From Osedax fenrisi (Eukaryota > Annelida > Polychaeta > Sabellida > Siboglinidae), in contig OZ025240.1 of the NCBI GenBank assembly GCA_964019155.1, forward strand, positions 35,319,007 to 35,383,006: a DNA stretch of 64,000 nucleotides. The letters run 5' to 3'. The notes beneath the pieces are model-generated. The model ran no database searches, was not told the DNA's origin, and saw only the letters and a list, made by a program, of their open reading frames with translations. Shown one piece after another: positions 1 to 12,484 of this stretch (within the stretch, counting starts at the first letter, position 1; each line of letters starts with the position of its first letter). Made by a program: the position numbers and the translations under genes.

Positions 1-284
1 TGCAATCATTAATAATATTATTTAGAGTCTACTCCATTCATATTCAATCCTACCATATATATTACCCATACTATTAACTCATTAAGTATATTCACTGTCC
101 CTGTACTGTATGAAGTAAATGACCTAATCATGAAATGTAACTGTACCAGTGTACCCCACTGATGGCCTACCTTTATTACTATATCACACACTGTCACCCT
201 TATTTTCTCCTATGTTCTTGGATATTATTGCGAACTCAATAAACTCAGGCCAGGTTTCACCCTACTTCAAGACTTCCATAATCT

Positions 285-1640
285 TTCAATTTAATCCATA
301 ATATATTAGAAATAATTGTTTCCAAACAACTTATCGTCCATATAAATAACAATAATCTTTTCGACCCGTTTCAAAGCCCTTTTCGTAAGGTTCATTCGAC
401 CGAAACAGCTATCCTCCGTATTAATGACACAATATTATCTACCTTAAATAGCAAGACGTATAGCCATCTAATCCTATTTGATATCTCATTTGCGCAAATA
501 ACTCAAAAGCGCTTTTGATATCCTGTACCATAACATATAAATCTCGCGTATTACTTCGGTGGGTATATCTGGCTTAGCATTTAAATTTTTTTACTTCATA
601 TCTGACTATCCGTAATATCTCTATTATGATTGATAAATCGTACTCACCTCTTTTTCCACATAACCAAGGTATTCCACAAATATCCGTTTTAGGTCCTCCA
701 TATCTTATATCCTTCATATTGCTGATCTAATTAAGAACTTTCCAAATACACACGACCATATTTTTGCTGATGATATTCACCTGTTTACCTCTTTCCCTAT
801 AAATTCTCATGTCATTAACTCTGAATTAATCGAGTGAGCTAACTGCATAATAGTATGGCTCCTGTCCAATAAACTACTACTTAATTTATCTACGACTACT
901 GTACTTAACATATCTACTTCTAATACTTCCTTTCCAAACTTTACTCTAAATAATGATAAATAATGTATATGATAATTTCTCCTTCCCATTCCTCAAAAAA
1001 CATAGGATTAGTATTTTATATCAAATTATAATTTAAGAATCACATATCATTAAATCTAAAAATCTTCCAAATCTTATCTCAGAATTAAAAAAATACAGAC
1101 ATCACTTTCAGAAACCTTACGAAAACTCTAATAAATGTTCTTGTACTTTCCTGACTTGACTACTGTTCTTCGCTACTGAATTTACTTTCTGCTAAAGATA
1201 CTGCTCCACTTAATCGGATTATACGTTCCTCAATACGTACTAATTACTGTATAACACAACTGGATCACTCTACAACAACATCACATCAATCATCTCATAG
1301 GTGGCTACCATTCTCCCTCAGATGTAAATTACGTATACTATCTATACTCCATAAATCAATATATTCTTTAACCCTAGTTATATCTCTGATCTAATTAAAA
1401 ACATACACCATTACCTTCTCTTTGTTACCAAAATTCTCCTATACTTATCTCTCAGATCTTTAGTAAAACTTCCCTAAATTCTAGAGCTTTTAAAAATTCC
1501 GGTTCAACCCTATAGAATTTCATCCGGCCTATCATTCGTTCTATTATATCCCACAAAAGATTTATAAATCTTACTTCTTATTTTCTCTCTACCCATAATC
1601 ATTAAATCATCCAACTTATTATTTGTGTCCGTGTTATATT
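285..1640 (+). pseudogene. Decayed L2/CR1-like LINE reverse transcriptase
   Basis: A degenerate non-LTR reverse transcriptase is readable in all three plus frames. Around 352-490 a stretch reads as the 'NLFDPFQS.FRK.HSTETA' block followed by a 'LILFDIS' strand, typical of the L2/CR1 group. Around 665-700 a G-I-P-Q..SVLGP motif is recognisable, and at about 760-790 the catalytic box reads F-A-D-D-I-H-L-F. From about 1130 to 1560 the C-terminal region continues with an S.LDYC.SLL motif and an RWLPF block equivalent to the family's HWLPV. Many stops and frameshifts show it is dead. The assignment rests on motif recall only. Confidence 0.72.
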
Positions 1641-2003
1641 AAATGTATATCATTATTAAATTGTTATTGTATTATTATTATCTTATTATTATATAACACT
1701 ATACTATATCAATGCAGTCTGTAGTATATAAAACTACACCATATCAATGCAGACTGTAGTATATAATGGTCCTTTATATTATTTAGTATTGTTGTCCGTG
1801 GTATATTGAATGTATATTATTATTAAATTATTATCGTATTACTATTATTTTATTATTATTTTCTTCCCGCACGAGCGAAGGGGTCCACATGACCCTATTT
1901 TAGTGCTAATAAACTCAATATCATCATCATCATCATATATATATATCATCTGACTTAATTAGTAAATAAGAGTATTCGTTATTATAAATATATTACACTA
2001 AAT

Positions 2004-2053
<50 letters not shown>

Positions 2054-2937
2054 AATGAATACTCTAAATATGATAAATAAAACACATGGTAGGCTATATA
2101 TGTATCCAAAGGTATACATTGTCTTCTGAATATATCTGTATTTAATGATAACTACTTATTCCTTCGAGTTAGTGGCTTCTCGAAATGTAAACTGATAAAT
2201 AATTGTATATGGCATTATCTTACACAATAAACACTTTCAAGTTTGAATATATTATCTATATAGCCAAAGCTACTTAATTAAATTGATACTGAATACATTT
2301 ATTAATATTTATATTATTTCTAATTTTCAATTCTTTACTTTATAACCCATACAATATTATATTGCAATGATTTTAAAGGGGATCTACTTCATAATTCCAT
2401 ATATTAAAAAAAAAATAAAATAATCACTGACCTATAAGTCATGTATCAGTACATGTAAAAATATTATATAAATTATATATATTAATAAATATAAATGATG
2501 TTTTATAATACCTACTATTAAAAATAATCATTCATTATAATACAATCAACATATTTCAAAACTTCTTCTTTTCTCTCTACCTCTATAGATTATAATAACT
2601 ATATCATCCAACTTATTATTTGTGTCAATGTTATATTAAACGTATATTTTTATTAAATTATTATCGTACTATAAATATCTTATTATTATATAATATTCCT
2701 ATATATCTATGCAGTCTTTAGTATATAACACTAATATATATATCAATGAGGTCTGTAGTATATAAAACTCCTCTGTATCACTTTTTTGTACGTGTTATAT
2801 TCAATGTGTACACATCAATACGCATTATTATTAAATTATTATCGTATTACTATTGTATTATTATTATTTTCTTCCCGCACGAGCTAAGGTGTCTACATGA
2901 CCCTATTTTAGTGCCTAATAAACCGAATATCATCATC

Positions 2938-2960
<23 letters not shown>
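1600..2960 (+). repeat. Repeated LINE 3' end with ATC tail
   Basis: Two direct copies of the same 3' sequence are present. One contains a cttcccgcacgagcgaagg motif near 1863-1882 and runs into a short (ATC)n tract near 1921-1937. The other repeats the motif near 2870-2890 and ends in (ATC)n then (TA)n near 2932-2962. An upstream segment beginning with a ttattatttgtgtc motif recurs at about 1618 and 2617, with partial versions near 1787 and 2790. A fixed 3' end followed by a simple repeat is how L2/CR1-type LINEs terminate, and the first copy follows the reverse transcriptase remnant directly. Confidence 0.6.
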
Positions 2961-2969
<9 letters not shown>

Positions 2970-3289
2970 TACCTATTAAATAATGTACTTACCTGAAATC
3001 AGGTAAATGTTTAAAACATATAAATAACAGTCAGTTGTATAGCACAATATCAGTCTATTAAAATATTACTATATTGTAACTGTATTTAAGTACATAATCA
3101 CATATGTATATATCATATATATATATATATATAAACCTATGCATATATTATGAATGATAAAGAAAGTTCACCTTTAAATTATACTACTGCCAAAGATTTT
3201 CCTTCGGAAAATCTTTGCTACTGCGATAGGTATATATATACACCCTTTCACAGACTTCCACTTCACAACATGTATATATATATATATAT

Positions 3290-3720
3290 GTAACAAAGTG
3301 GATGTTCGTATATACTTTATTGAAGCAAAGACCCGTATAATAACATAAATAATAATAATAATATAATAATAATAATAATAATAATAACGACAATGAAACT
3401 ATGTACTAACCCGGTGAGACGCAGAACCAAAAGTGTATCAATCTCACCGAGCGAAGTTCCTTTTATAGGAAAATGAACGACACGAAATAGACAAATAATA
3501 ACAAATACATAATACAAAACAAATAACATTTTATAAAAATAATAAAACATTTAATTACAACATAGAAATCTACACATAGCTATGCAATCAACCGATCGTG
3601 AAGCCTAAAACAATTTATGCATGCAGATATATCAATATTACGTAATGACCGAATTGAATTAAATTCAATTCGACATAAATGTATATTACATTAATCGATA
3701 TATCTGCATTTATAACATAT
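3290..3720. repeat. Dispersed repeat, copy 1 (inverted copy at 18480-18870)
   Basis: This stretch shares, in inverted orientation, several blocks with 18480-18870: an (ATA)n tract, a block around 3410-3475 that has a ccttttatagga core, and a terminal block with a gaattgaattaaattcaatt palindrome at about 3650-3670 near a cgatatatctgcat end. No coding sequence is visible. It may be an LTR fragment or a non-autonomous DNA element; the ends are not defined well enough to decide. Confidence 0.45.
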
Positions 3721-3944
3721 ATATATATATATAAATTATTTTATACATATTAAAATATATTATACATATTTTAATTTAAATAAAATATAATTCTAAAATA
3801 TACTAATAATAATTATAATATTATAAAAATAAAATAAATTTACTAACAACATAATTTTGTTATAAAATTATAAAAATAAAATAAATTTACTAACAACATA
3901 ATTTTGTTTTTAAATTATTTAAATTATTTAAATTATTTATTATA

Positions 3945-4007
3945 ATGATAATACTATATGTAATACTATTAACTCTTATTCCTCAAATAATTATAAGTGA
4001 GACATCG
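3945..4007 (+). CDS. Possible signal-peptide exon of LRR gene 1
   Basis: From the ATG, 21 codons give a short hydrophobic leader (MIILYVILLTLIPQIIIS) followed by Glu-Thr-Ser, the layout of a signal peptide with a small-residue cleavage region. A GTTGTG sequence directly after codon 21 could be a phase-0 donor; GTT-type donors recur in this window. A phase-0 join to the acceptor at 6216-6217 would put the leader a few residues before the first cysteine of the LRR N-cap. The exon is short and lies 2.2 kb upstream across repeats, so it is a proposal. The stronger-looking GGTAAAAT site at about 4029 gives the wrong phase and a stop. Confidence 0.38.
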
Positions 4008-4146
4008 GTTGTGGTTATTATAATAATAGGTAAAATAAGTTGATATATATATATATATAGTTCCTATAATGCATATTTGTAAACTTATGAATACATTAAT
4101 CTATTATTATGTAATTTATAATATTTGATTTGTGAAGTAGTGTTAA

Positions 4147-4194
<48 letters not shown>

Positions 4195-4542
4195 TAGGCT
4201 TACGGTTAAATGGACAGCATTCGAATAACATATATAGTATGCATACATTTTTAATTGAATAGGATTACTTATTACCTAATATTGTATTAATTTTGTATTC
4301 GTTGTTCATATTGTTTCTAATTTATGAAGCTTATTGAATATTATACATTTTACATTATCATTATATATAGGCTACTATAACCTAATACTTATTTATTATT
4401 GATCAGATAATATGTATCTATTTAAGGGTCGGCGAACAATGGTCACTTTAATGTTAAATATAGGATGGGATTGTATTACTATTATAGCATAATTTCTTAA
4501 GATTTAATTATTTGTATTTATATTTTTTATATATTGATAGTA

Positions 4543-4545
<3 letters not shown>

Positions 4546-4625
<80 letters not shown>
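4546..4625. repeat. (TA)n microsatellite, about 80 bp
   Basis: An uninterrupted TA dinucleotide tract, one of the longest in the window. It ends about 35 bp before the MITE-like element at 4660 and produces spurious Tyr/Ile open frames on both strands. Confidence 0.95.
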
Positions 4626-4628
<3 letters not shown>

Positions 4629-4659
4629 CATTTATATAGTCCAATAGTAGTCCTGATAG

Positions 4660-5155
4660 AAAAGATTTTCCAAAGGAAAGATATTGCACTTGTGTATATT
4701 TGTGTCACCTAATAATTCGATATTGCCATCTAGCGGTATTATTCAGATAATAAGACATTTCTATATTTATTGTAATAGTAAATAATAAATTATATACAAT
4801 ATACATGTATATTGTATTATAATATGTATTTACATGATTTTAAAATGATAATATAATTATATAACAATAGAATACACTGATTAGTTATATTTAATATAAA
4901 CAAATAAAATAAATGATAAATATATTGTTATAAATCTAATATTAAAAAACTACATGTATTGTATTATATTGTAATGATTTTAAATGTATGTATATAATTA
5001 GAAAACAAGAAATTTAAATAAAAATATCACATGATTTAACATTTCATATACTATTTCGCCATCTAGTGTTAATATTGCTTTTTCATTTTAAATTTACATT
5101 TCGAGGTACTAGAGATAGATAGGGAGTGCAATATCTTTCCTTTGGAAAATCTTTG
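4660..5155. mobile_element. hAT-like MITE with 7-bp flanking repeat
   Basis: The ends are inverted repeats about 29 bp long: the left reads aaaagattttccaaaggaaa and continues with gatattgcac, and the right is its near-perfect reverse complement, ending in gaaaatctttg. The 7-bp sequence CTGATAG lies immediately outside both ends (4653-4659 and 5156-5162); an eighth base would be C versus G. Length of about 0.5 kb, terminal inverted repeats and a 7-8 bp duplication fit a non-autonomous hAT-type element. The interior has no coding capacity. Related ends (gcaaagattttcc) occur near 3187-3222 and 33425-33575. Confidence 0.7.
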
Positions 5156-5164
5156 CTGATAGTA

Positions 5165-5204
<40 letters not shown>

Positions 5205-5286
5205 ATATTATATTTATTTATATATGTATGTGATATATTATTAGGGAAAAGTATACGAATATGGACAGTGATTGAATACAGATAGT

Positions 5287-6118
5287 GTCCGAGTACGGAT
5301 ATTCTCGGTATCTCAGAAACCATATATCCTAAAAAAAATGTTTAATGAATAAAAAATTTATAATTATATAATTAGTCTAAATAAGTATTTTTATTTTGTA
5401 ATTATTAAAAATAATGCTAATATTACTAATAAAGTGATTTTTATTACGTTTTTAAATTTATGAAAATGTGTTTAAAAGCACATACAAAGTATTTATATAA
5501 AATAAAACAATATATTATTAATAACTAAAACTTTCTAAACATTATATACATAATTGCTATATTTGTTATCAAATATTAAGTAAGTTATAAGCACATATCA
5601 AGAGGTCATATAAATCCTTAATACGGACTATATTGATGTATTAATACCGACAGTATCCGTCGGACACCCTTAACCAATCATCGTTTGGCGTGAACTAGTT
5701 TAATGTTAATAACAATCGCGTCCGTTATGATATTAATACAATCAATTTATTAATATGTGTCATCCTAATTATTTAGATACTTCACTTGTAATAATTAATT
5801 AATACATTAATAAAAATGTATGAATTAAATACTAAATAAATTTTAATCATTTATGAATAAATATAAGTATTGTAATTTTAATTAAAATTAATAAATTAAT
5901 TTATCTGATTGATTCATCAATAATATATAGGTACCCTAGTATATTATATAGTATACACATATTCGGTACCCATGTTCGAATACGGACACCCCAGTATATA
6001 ATTTTAAAATCACAATAATATTTATAATCATATAATATAAATATATTATAATATTTGAATACACATATTGAGTATTACATCTTCATACCTTTTAATATTA
6101 AGGTGTCCGTATTAGGAT
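5287..6118. repeat. GTGTCCGTATT repeat family, copy 1
   Basis: This non-coding repeat shares about 0.7 kb with 20321-21030 in inverted orientation. It carries several copies of a short motif around gtgtccgtattagg in alternating orientation, at about 5287-5305, 5617-5670, 5965-5993 and 6103-6116. The end at 6116 coincides with the end of homology to the second copy at 20321, so ..cctaatacggacac is probably a true terminus. The element ends about 100 bp before the LRR exon of gene 1. Confidence 0.6.
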
Positions 6119-6217
6119 ATCCTTCTATATACATTTCCCCATATACGATTAACACGTAGGAAATATTAATTACCTGATAATAATTAATAATATATTAATT
6201 ATGGTACATTATTATAG

Positions 6218-6890
6218 GATACATATTATTGTAATGCATCAAAGGATATAACAAAAGGAATAATGAACGAAAATATGATAAGTGAAAAAACAGTTGATTT
6301 TATCTGCGAAAGAAAGAATATTTCACATTTACATCAAAATTCATTCAAACTAAAGAACAGTATCGTAACCTATGTAACATTGCATAATAATAAACTCTCT
6401 GATATTCATGATTACCAATTTAAATATTTAATTGATTTAATATTTATTGATCTAGATAATAATTTAATTAAGGTCATAAGTAAAAAGTTATTCATGGAAA
6501 ATAAAAAATTGGAACACATTAAACTCAGTTATAATAAATTAAGCGTATTTGAAACTGATTTAAATACGCTAGTCAAATTAAGAATATTGACCTTAGATAA
6601 TAACCTACTTACGAAAATATCTAAAATAATATTTGAATCGTATTTCTACAAAAAACAATTCAATACTTATTCTAAAAATAGCCTCTCAATTAATAACAAC
6701 AAGTTCGAATACGGATGCCACATGTCATGGATAAGAAACCTGTCTCAAAAAGTAGAATTGGATATTGAAATCGAACCTAATCCCATGTGTACACATCCTG
6801 ATTTAGATCGCGTAACTATTACTTGTTACATTAATATCAACAACCGTGCTGAAGGATGTCATTTTATTAAAGATTATGATTGTAAAATAA
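6218..6890 (+). CDS. LRR gene 1, ectodomain exon (N-cap, LRRs, C-cap)
   Basis: The exon opens after an ATTATAG acceptor at 6217 and stays open to 6895. The first residues (Asp-Thr-Tyr-Tyr-Cys) start a cysteine-bounded N-cap whose second cysteine lies about 27 residues on (Phe-Ile-Cys-Glu), then Asn-Ile-Ser-His-Leu begins the repeats. Roughly four LRRs of 23-25 residues follow, each with LxLxxNxL-type cores (LHNNKLSDI, LDNNLIKVI, LSYNKLSVF, LDNNLLTKI). A C-cap follows with Cys-His-Met-Ser-Trp-Ile and later cysteines in MCTH, TCYI, GCHF and YDCK. A GTTAAT donor after 6890 leaves phase 1 and joins in frame to the helix exon at 9563. Starting at ATG 6263 would lose the first N-cap cysteine, so I extend upstream. 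The fold is that of extracellular LRR proteins; the ligand is unknown. Confidence 0.72.
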
Positions 6891-6940
6891 GTTAATATTT
6901 AATTAATATATATATATATATGTATATAGATTTGTATTAT

Positions 6941-6943
<3 letters not shown>

Positions 6944-6990
<47 letters not shown>
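6944..6990. repeat. (TA)n microsatellite in gene 1 intron
   Basis: A TA tract just after the LRR exon; another lies at 7370-7396 and another at 9514-9541 directly before the helix-exon acceptor. The intron between the LRR exon and the helix exon otherwise holds the RTE remnant. Confidence 0.9.
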
Positions 6991-6992
<2 letters not shown>

Positions 6993-7679
6993 TTAGGTAT
7001 TACTACTTTGTAACTTACTTAGCTATTACTATAGTACTACATAATTCATACATTAATTATACATGTTATTATACATATATGTATAATTACATGTATATAT
7101 ATACTTAATTACATATTAATTATAATTAATGTATGTATTATGTTTGCAAAGTCAAGGCTTTCGAGTAACACGTATACATTAATACAATTATCTTATGTTT
7201 ATAAAGGAAAGTAATTCATAATATACTAAAATAGTTTGTATTGTTTTGAAAATGACATTATTATTTTTCCTTTTGCTATATGCATTCATCTACGTACTTT
7301 ATTCTTCAAAATAGTATATTCTTCATGTTGTTTCATTTATTCTTTCTACATTATTTACACGTATATAGTTATATATATATATATATATATATATATCTAT
7401 AGATAACTAGATATCTTCGTACATTACATTTTAGTTTAAATATTAGTTGATACTAGCCCCTATATCGTTGCATATATTACTTAGGTAAGAATAATGTCAT
7501 TTTCGTATACACCATCATATTGTTTAGTATATCCTATACGTATTTGAACTGCTATTTTCTTTTAGTTGTCTTCTCTGTTCATCTTCATAATAATGTGCAT
7601 GTTTTTATTATTGTAGTTACTCATTATTTTACTTTGTTATCAGTGGTATCCATTTCATAGCAATCTGCATATTTTGATG

Positions 7680-9245
7680 GTATATGATTCATTTTTTGTA
7701 GTTTACCATTTACACACTAATATGGATAGAACTAAAGATATGAAGATATTGTAATTGAGATTGAATTTAATTTCTCTGACTTTCCTAATAATATCCAATC
7801 TCACCATTGATTCAGTTACTGTGGATAGTCTAATTATAAGTTCTTTCTTGCTTGTTCCATTTTGAATTAGAATCTCACCAATATGTTTGTAATTGTTGAT
7901 ATTCTAAATCTAATCTCCATATAAAGTGATATTTGGTACGTTTATGAGTATTTATCACCGTTTATGAGTATTTTTCTCGTCTCATGACTTATTTCAACAC
8001 TATATGATGTAGTAGTTTTATAAAGAGTATATTAATGCTTGTATTTAACTTCTAGAGTCAGATTGGAAATGTATATCATCAACGAATTGTAAGGTGAATA
8101 TGTATCATTATATTACATATATTGCAGACTATGATATCTATTGTGTATTACATTAGTATATCTATACATATATGTAATAGTACTAGAGATAAGAGGACAC
8201 ATTTTATTGCACCTACTGCCGTTGAAATGGGAAGATATTTTTTATTATTTAATAGAATCAAGATTATTGTAGAATCATATAATGATTTATTATGTTGATC
8301 AGCTCGATGTGTGTACACATTGTCATTAATGAATGTTATATACCACCATTCAATACTCTGTCAAGAGATTTTTCAAAATCGACGAAATTGTAATAGAGTT
8401 ATCTTTGCTGATCAATGTATGTTCTCCATTACTAGTCTACAGTTTATAATTATTTTAATGGTACTTAAATTTTCTTAAAGCTTGCTTATTTCTCAGCCAG
8501 AATCTGTTCCGTCTGGAGAGTTAACTGATTCTTAGTAGGAATAAGCTCACGCTGCGACTAATAGTGCGCTAGTTTGAGAACTTTTTGAAGACGCCTTTCT
8601 TGATGATATGTATAATCAGCGAAGTTGTTCATGCTTTTGGTCATTGCTTTGTCATCCAGATTTGTTGACGGACTTTAGTACATGTGGATATAGTTTATTT
8701 ACAAGCATAATATTGTACTGGGTCTATTACCTCTTTTATTAGATTTTATTAGTGCATATCTGCCAACACATATCCCCAGATATCATTTTAGTTTCATATG
8801 ATAGCATTCCAATCACCTAAAATAATAAGTAAGTCTTTTTGATGTACTTTTCCCATCGATGCATCTATTTCTTCAGAGATGTCTTCAATTATTTCGTCTT
8901 CGTAGTCATTTTTCGGAAGAATACATTTGTATGATTATTAAATTTATTGGATGGGATGCCATACTTAATAAGATGATTCTGCTAGATACTGCTGTATAAT
9001 TTATAATAGCTGAAATCCGCTCATTCCTCGCAATAAAAGTAATTCCATGTTGATTGATCTGTTGCTGTCTACTATAAATATCTTATTACATTCATAAGTA
9101 AGAAATTAACTAGAGATTTTCCATCGTGTTTAAACCAATAATGTCCCATTTATAACGATTTAATTCCATCATTAGTTCGTGAATTTTTCTGACTCCTATT
9201 ACATCAATATATGGTCGTGATACTTGCTGGAAATTTAAGTCTATA
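7680..9245 (-). pseudogene. Decayed RTE-like LINE (endonuclease to reverse transcriptase)
   Basis: Read on the minus strand from 9245 down, broken frames give endonuclease-like blocks: ELMMELNRYKWDIIGLN near 9190-9120, then HGITFIARNE, TAVSSRIIL, DYEDEIIED and an ILGDWNA near 8810. Further down, near 8500, 'TEQILAEK.ASF' precedes a YNFVDFEKSLDRV block near 8375, which matches the first catalytic aspartate strand of the polymerase. Near 7890-7700 the C-terminal region carries GTSKKELIIRLSTVTESMVR and FISLVLS. Stops and indels are frequent and the middle of the polymerase is missing. It sits in antisense orientation inside the intron of LRR gene 1. Confidence 0.72.
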
Positions 9246-9504
9246 TTTGTTTTCCTCCTTTGATAGCTCTGCTGCTGTTGCTATCATTATTGTTGCTGAT
9301 ATTGATGTCGTATTTGTTATTATTGTATGTAATCCATTATCTAAGTTAATACATCAAATTGATGGCATGTAAGCTCGTTTATATTACGGGAATCGATCGT
9401 TGTGTATTTGACAATCTAGATCATATAATTTTAATAAACTAATAAACATAGTTAACTTTATTGCTAAACTAATTATATAAAATTGTAACATGTATTATAA
9501 CTTT

Positions 9505-9544
<40 letters not shown>

Positions 9545-9562
9545 AAACTAAATTTATAACAG

Positions 9563-9765
9563 AAAAAGAAGAAGATACCGATTATACATTGATTATTATT
9601 GTATTTATATCAACGCTTTGGTCCATTATAATAATGTTAATATATGTATTGTTCAAATATATTAAATGTGGCTACATCACTGGTTCATTAGGTGAATATA
9701 AGAATACTACTCAAGTGACCAACATAATTGATAACACTACCGAAGTTAAAAGTTATATTTTGTAA
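9563..9765 (+). CDS. LRR gene 1, membrane helix and tail exon
   Basis: The exon follows a TTTATAACAG acceptor at 9562. With one base carried from the LRR exon (phase 1) it opens Lys-Lys-Glu-Glu-Asp-Thr-Asp-Tyr and then gives about 23 hydrophobic residues (from LIIIVFISTLW to MLIYVLF), a Lys-Tyr-Ile-Lys stop-transfer segment with a juxtamembrane cysteine, and a hydrophilic tail of about 30 residues rich in Asn and Thr, ending SYIL-stop at 9765. This is the layout of a single-pass type I receptor. No ITIM, ITAM or TIR-like motif is visible in the tail. The assignment depends on splicing over 2.7 kb containing a LINE remnant; phase and topology agree, but no transcript was seen. Confidence 0.6.
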
Positions 9766-9769
9766 ATAA

Positions 9770-11400
9770 ATGTATTAAAATATCAAATGTTATTTATAAA
9801 TAATACAAAATAATATTATTATATAATAAGCATATATTATAATGTGATAAATATAGTTTACTATATAGTATATTAACATGTAATAATTGATGGGTTGATT
9901 TAATTTTAATCCGGTCAATTAAAATAATATATAATAATAATAACATATAGTATGAAGTACGTTTTAAGGCCCCTATCGCAATTATATCATTGATCGGTAT
10001 ACCTATAGTTCTATATTATTCGCATATATGCATATATTTCAGTTATAAGTTATAAGTTATAACTTATAACTTTAGTCAGTTATAAGTTATAACTTATAAC
10101 TGACTAAATTCCACGACGTTCTAGATACGACTATTGTTATGACGTCATTTTCTTTTTTAACTCTCAACATTACCTGCAAAATAGTTGCACATGTTTCATT
10201 TTCTAATGAATATTACTATTTACAATATACAAGTTATCTTTAATCTCTATAATGGTTGTATTATATCGAATGTATAAATATTATATATAATTAATTATGT
10301 GTGTAAATTTGGTTCGAGTGTTCCCTGGGATATACCTACAAGAATGTTTTTATTGTCAATTGACAACTTAAGGCGCACGTTTTATAACTATTATACGTTT
10401 ATTTTCATAGGTTAATTTATATTTTTAATAATTTTAATAATTTGAACAATACCTACCATAGAGTATTTGCTAATCTTAATTATTATTTGTATTACTAATT
10501 ATATTATCTATTATATATGTATGTCAATTTCTTAACTTTGACGCACTTTAAATAATATATGTACACGATAGAAGAACATATGTTTATTACAAAGGATTAG
10601 TTATATTTATTCAATATAATTAATCAAATTATATAACATATAATAATTTAACATTAATAATAATATTAAATCTACACAAATTAAATTCTATATATATTAA
10701 AAATTACATTATTTTTTTAAATTATAATAGATAAACAAGTATATTAGTTATGAGTAATGAGTAATATTGTAAATAAACGATATTATAAAGATGTTTAATC
10801 ATGTATTACACTGCAAATCGTTACGCTCCTTCATGTCATATAGGATATACCTACAAAAAATGATACGAAATTATAATACTATTAAATGATACGTATGATA
10901 TACGAAATGCCTGTTAACTCTACATAATATATAGTATACATCTATATATATATATATATATATATAGTGTATTATAAATAGCTTGTATTGACTTAATTAG
11001 GTTAATACTAACTAATTAAACTGATTATATTATGATTATATTTACTATCTTGAAGTATAAGACCGTTAGTTACACCTATATATCACAGTAAACTAAATTG
11101 TTTTAGTATATAAATGTAGTTTTTTCTCGTGCAAATAAACTATATTATATTAATTAAAATTAAACTTTCCAAAAATGACGTCCATTTGGTCACAAAGTGA
11201 ATTAAGGTTACTAATAATTCTACCAACATAATAGCAGTACTACGATATAGAATCCATCTAAAACCTATCCATACTAATGAAACACTGGGATACAGTAAAC
11301 ATTTCTGTATAAAGAATAAGAGTAATCAAGGACGACTTAATTAATCTCGAACTACTTATTACATTGAGTTGATTTAGGTTTATTTCATAACTTCAGTTAT
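9770..11400. other. No gene seen
   Basis: A+T-rich sequence after gene 1 with no long open frame or recognisable element, apart from a palindrome cluster at 10047-10108 and a TA tract at 10942-10967. Confidence 0.6.
10047..10108. repeat. Two adjacent perfect palindromes
   Basis: A 38-bp perfect palindrome at 10071-10108 (arms reading tttagtcagttataagtta and its complement) follows a 26-bp palindrome at 10047-10072 that uses the same gttataagtta half-site. An additional direct copy of ttataagt lies just upstream. The segment could extrude as a cruciform. No gene is adjacent. Confidence 0.9.
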
Positions 11401-11959
11401 TATTAGGCCGGGTTATTTTGGGCCAAAGTCCAAAATAAGAATTTTGAAAAGCCCAAAATAACTTATTTTCGGCTTTTTAACTTTTCCCTTTTTGTATACA
11501 TTTTAACTAATTATATTTATTTTTAGTATATTTTTTAAACAATTTAACTGACTAACAAGTATAACATATGTACGTATATATAAAATATATAAGGAATATT
11601 CAGTTTAAATCATGTAAACAATTATATTAATTGTAAAATCTGTTTTATGAATTATAGTTATTTTGTTTCATTTATCTATTTGTTTCAAAATGAAAATAAT
11701 TATTATCATAATGATGAATATCATAAATTTATGATAATAATGAATATATAATATAATTTTATAATCAATATCTCTCAATTTATAATCATTAAAATAAATA
11801 CTAAAGAAAATGATGATACACAATTTATTTTTGATTTTCTACATATTATTTATATTGAAATATAAGTATTGAAATATATAAATATATTAATTTATCATAT
11901 TCAAGTGTTATATAGATATTAAATATAATATAATACACATGTTAACATTTGAACTCTTA

Positions 11960-12376
11960 TTTTATAAACTCTTTAGCAGCTCGACACGGCAGCAAACTCT
12001 TTAGCAGATTGGAATGGATCTGTCAGTATAATAGATTTTCAATAAGAAAAAATATTATTATACAACGTTTGTTTTAAATTAAAATAAGAATACTCTACAA
12101 CATTATTGAATTTCATTATGAGGATTATTTAATAGTTAATAATTGATAATAATAACATTTAATAATAATCATAATAATAATTATATTGAGTTACCTCTAA
12201 CGGCGTGAAATGCAGTATGAAATCTGATAGAATTCACGAGTTCTATTATTGCTTAACATGGTATGCAAACTCTTTAGCAGCTCGATAAGGCAGCAAACTT
12301 TTTAGCAGCTCGACATGGCAGCAAACTCTTTAGCAGCTCGACACGGCAGCAAACTCTTTAGAAGCTTGATACGGTA
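11960..12376. repeat. 28-bp minisatellite in two blocks
   Basis: A 28-bp unit beginning gcaaactctttagcagctcg repeats at 12265, 12293, 12321 and 12349, with diverged last copies. An outlying block of the same unit starts near 11966 and 11992. The intervening 240 bp is A+T-rich and unrelated. It lies just upstream of an L2/CR1-like remnant. Confidence 0.9.
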
Positions 12377-12484
12377 GACAAATGCGCAAAAATTAAAATA
12401 TATTTATTATACATGTATATTTAATATATGTATATATCAAATTCGTAATTTGTATCACTAAATGTATATAATTTAAACTCTATA

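Noticed and set aside
4504..5323. Open frames rich in Tyr and Ile on the minus strand
   Set aside because: They are read-through of (TA)n tracts, which encode alternating Tyr-Ile. The same applies to many other frames (for example 2746-2979, 6920-7108, 19756-20013, 21831-22040, 48483-48665, 55591-55782, 60867-61049).
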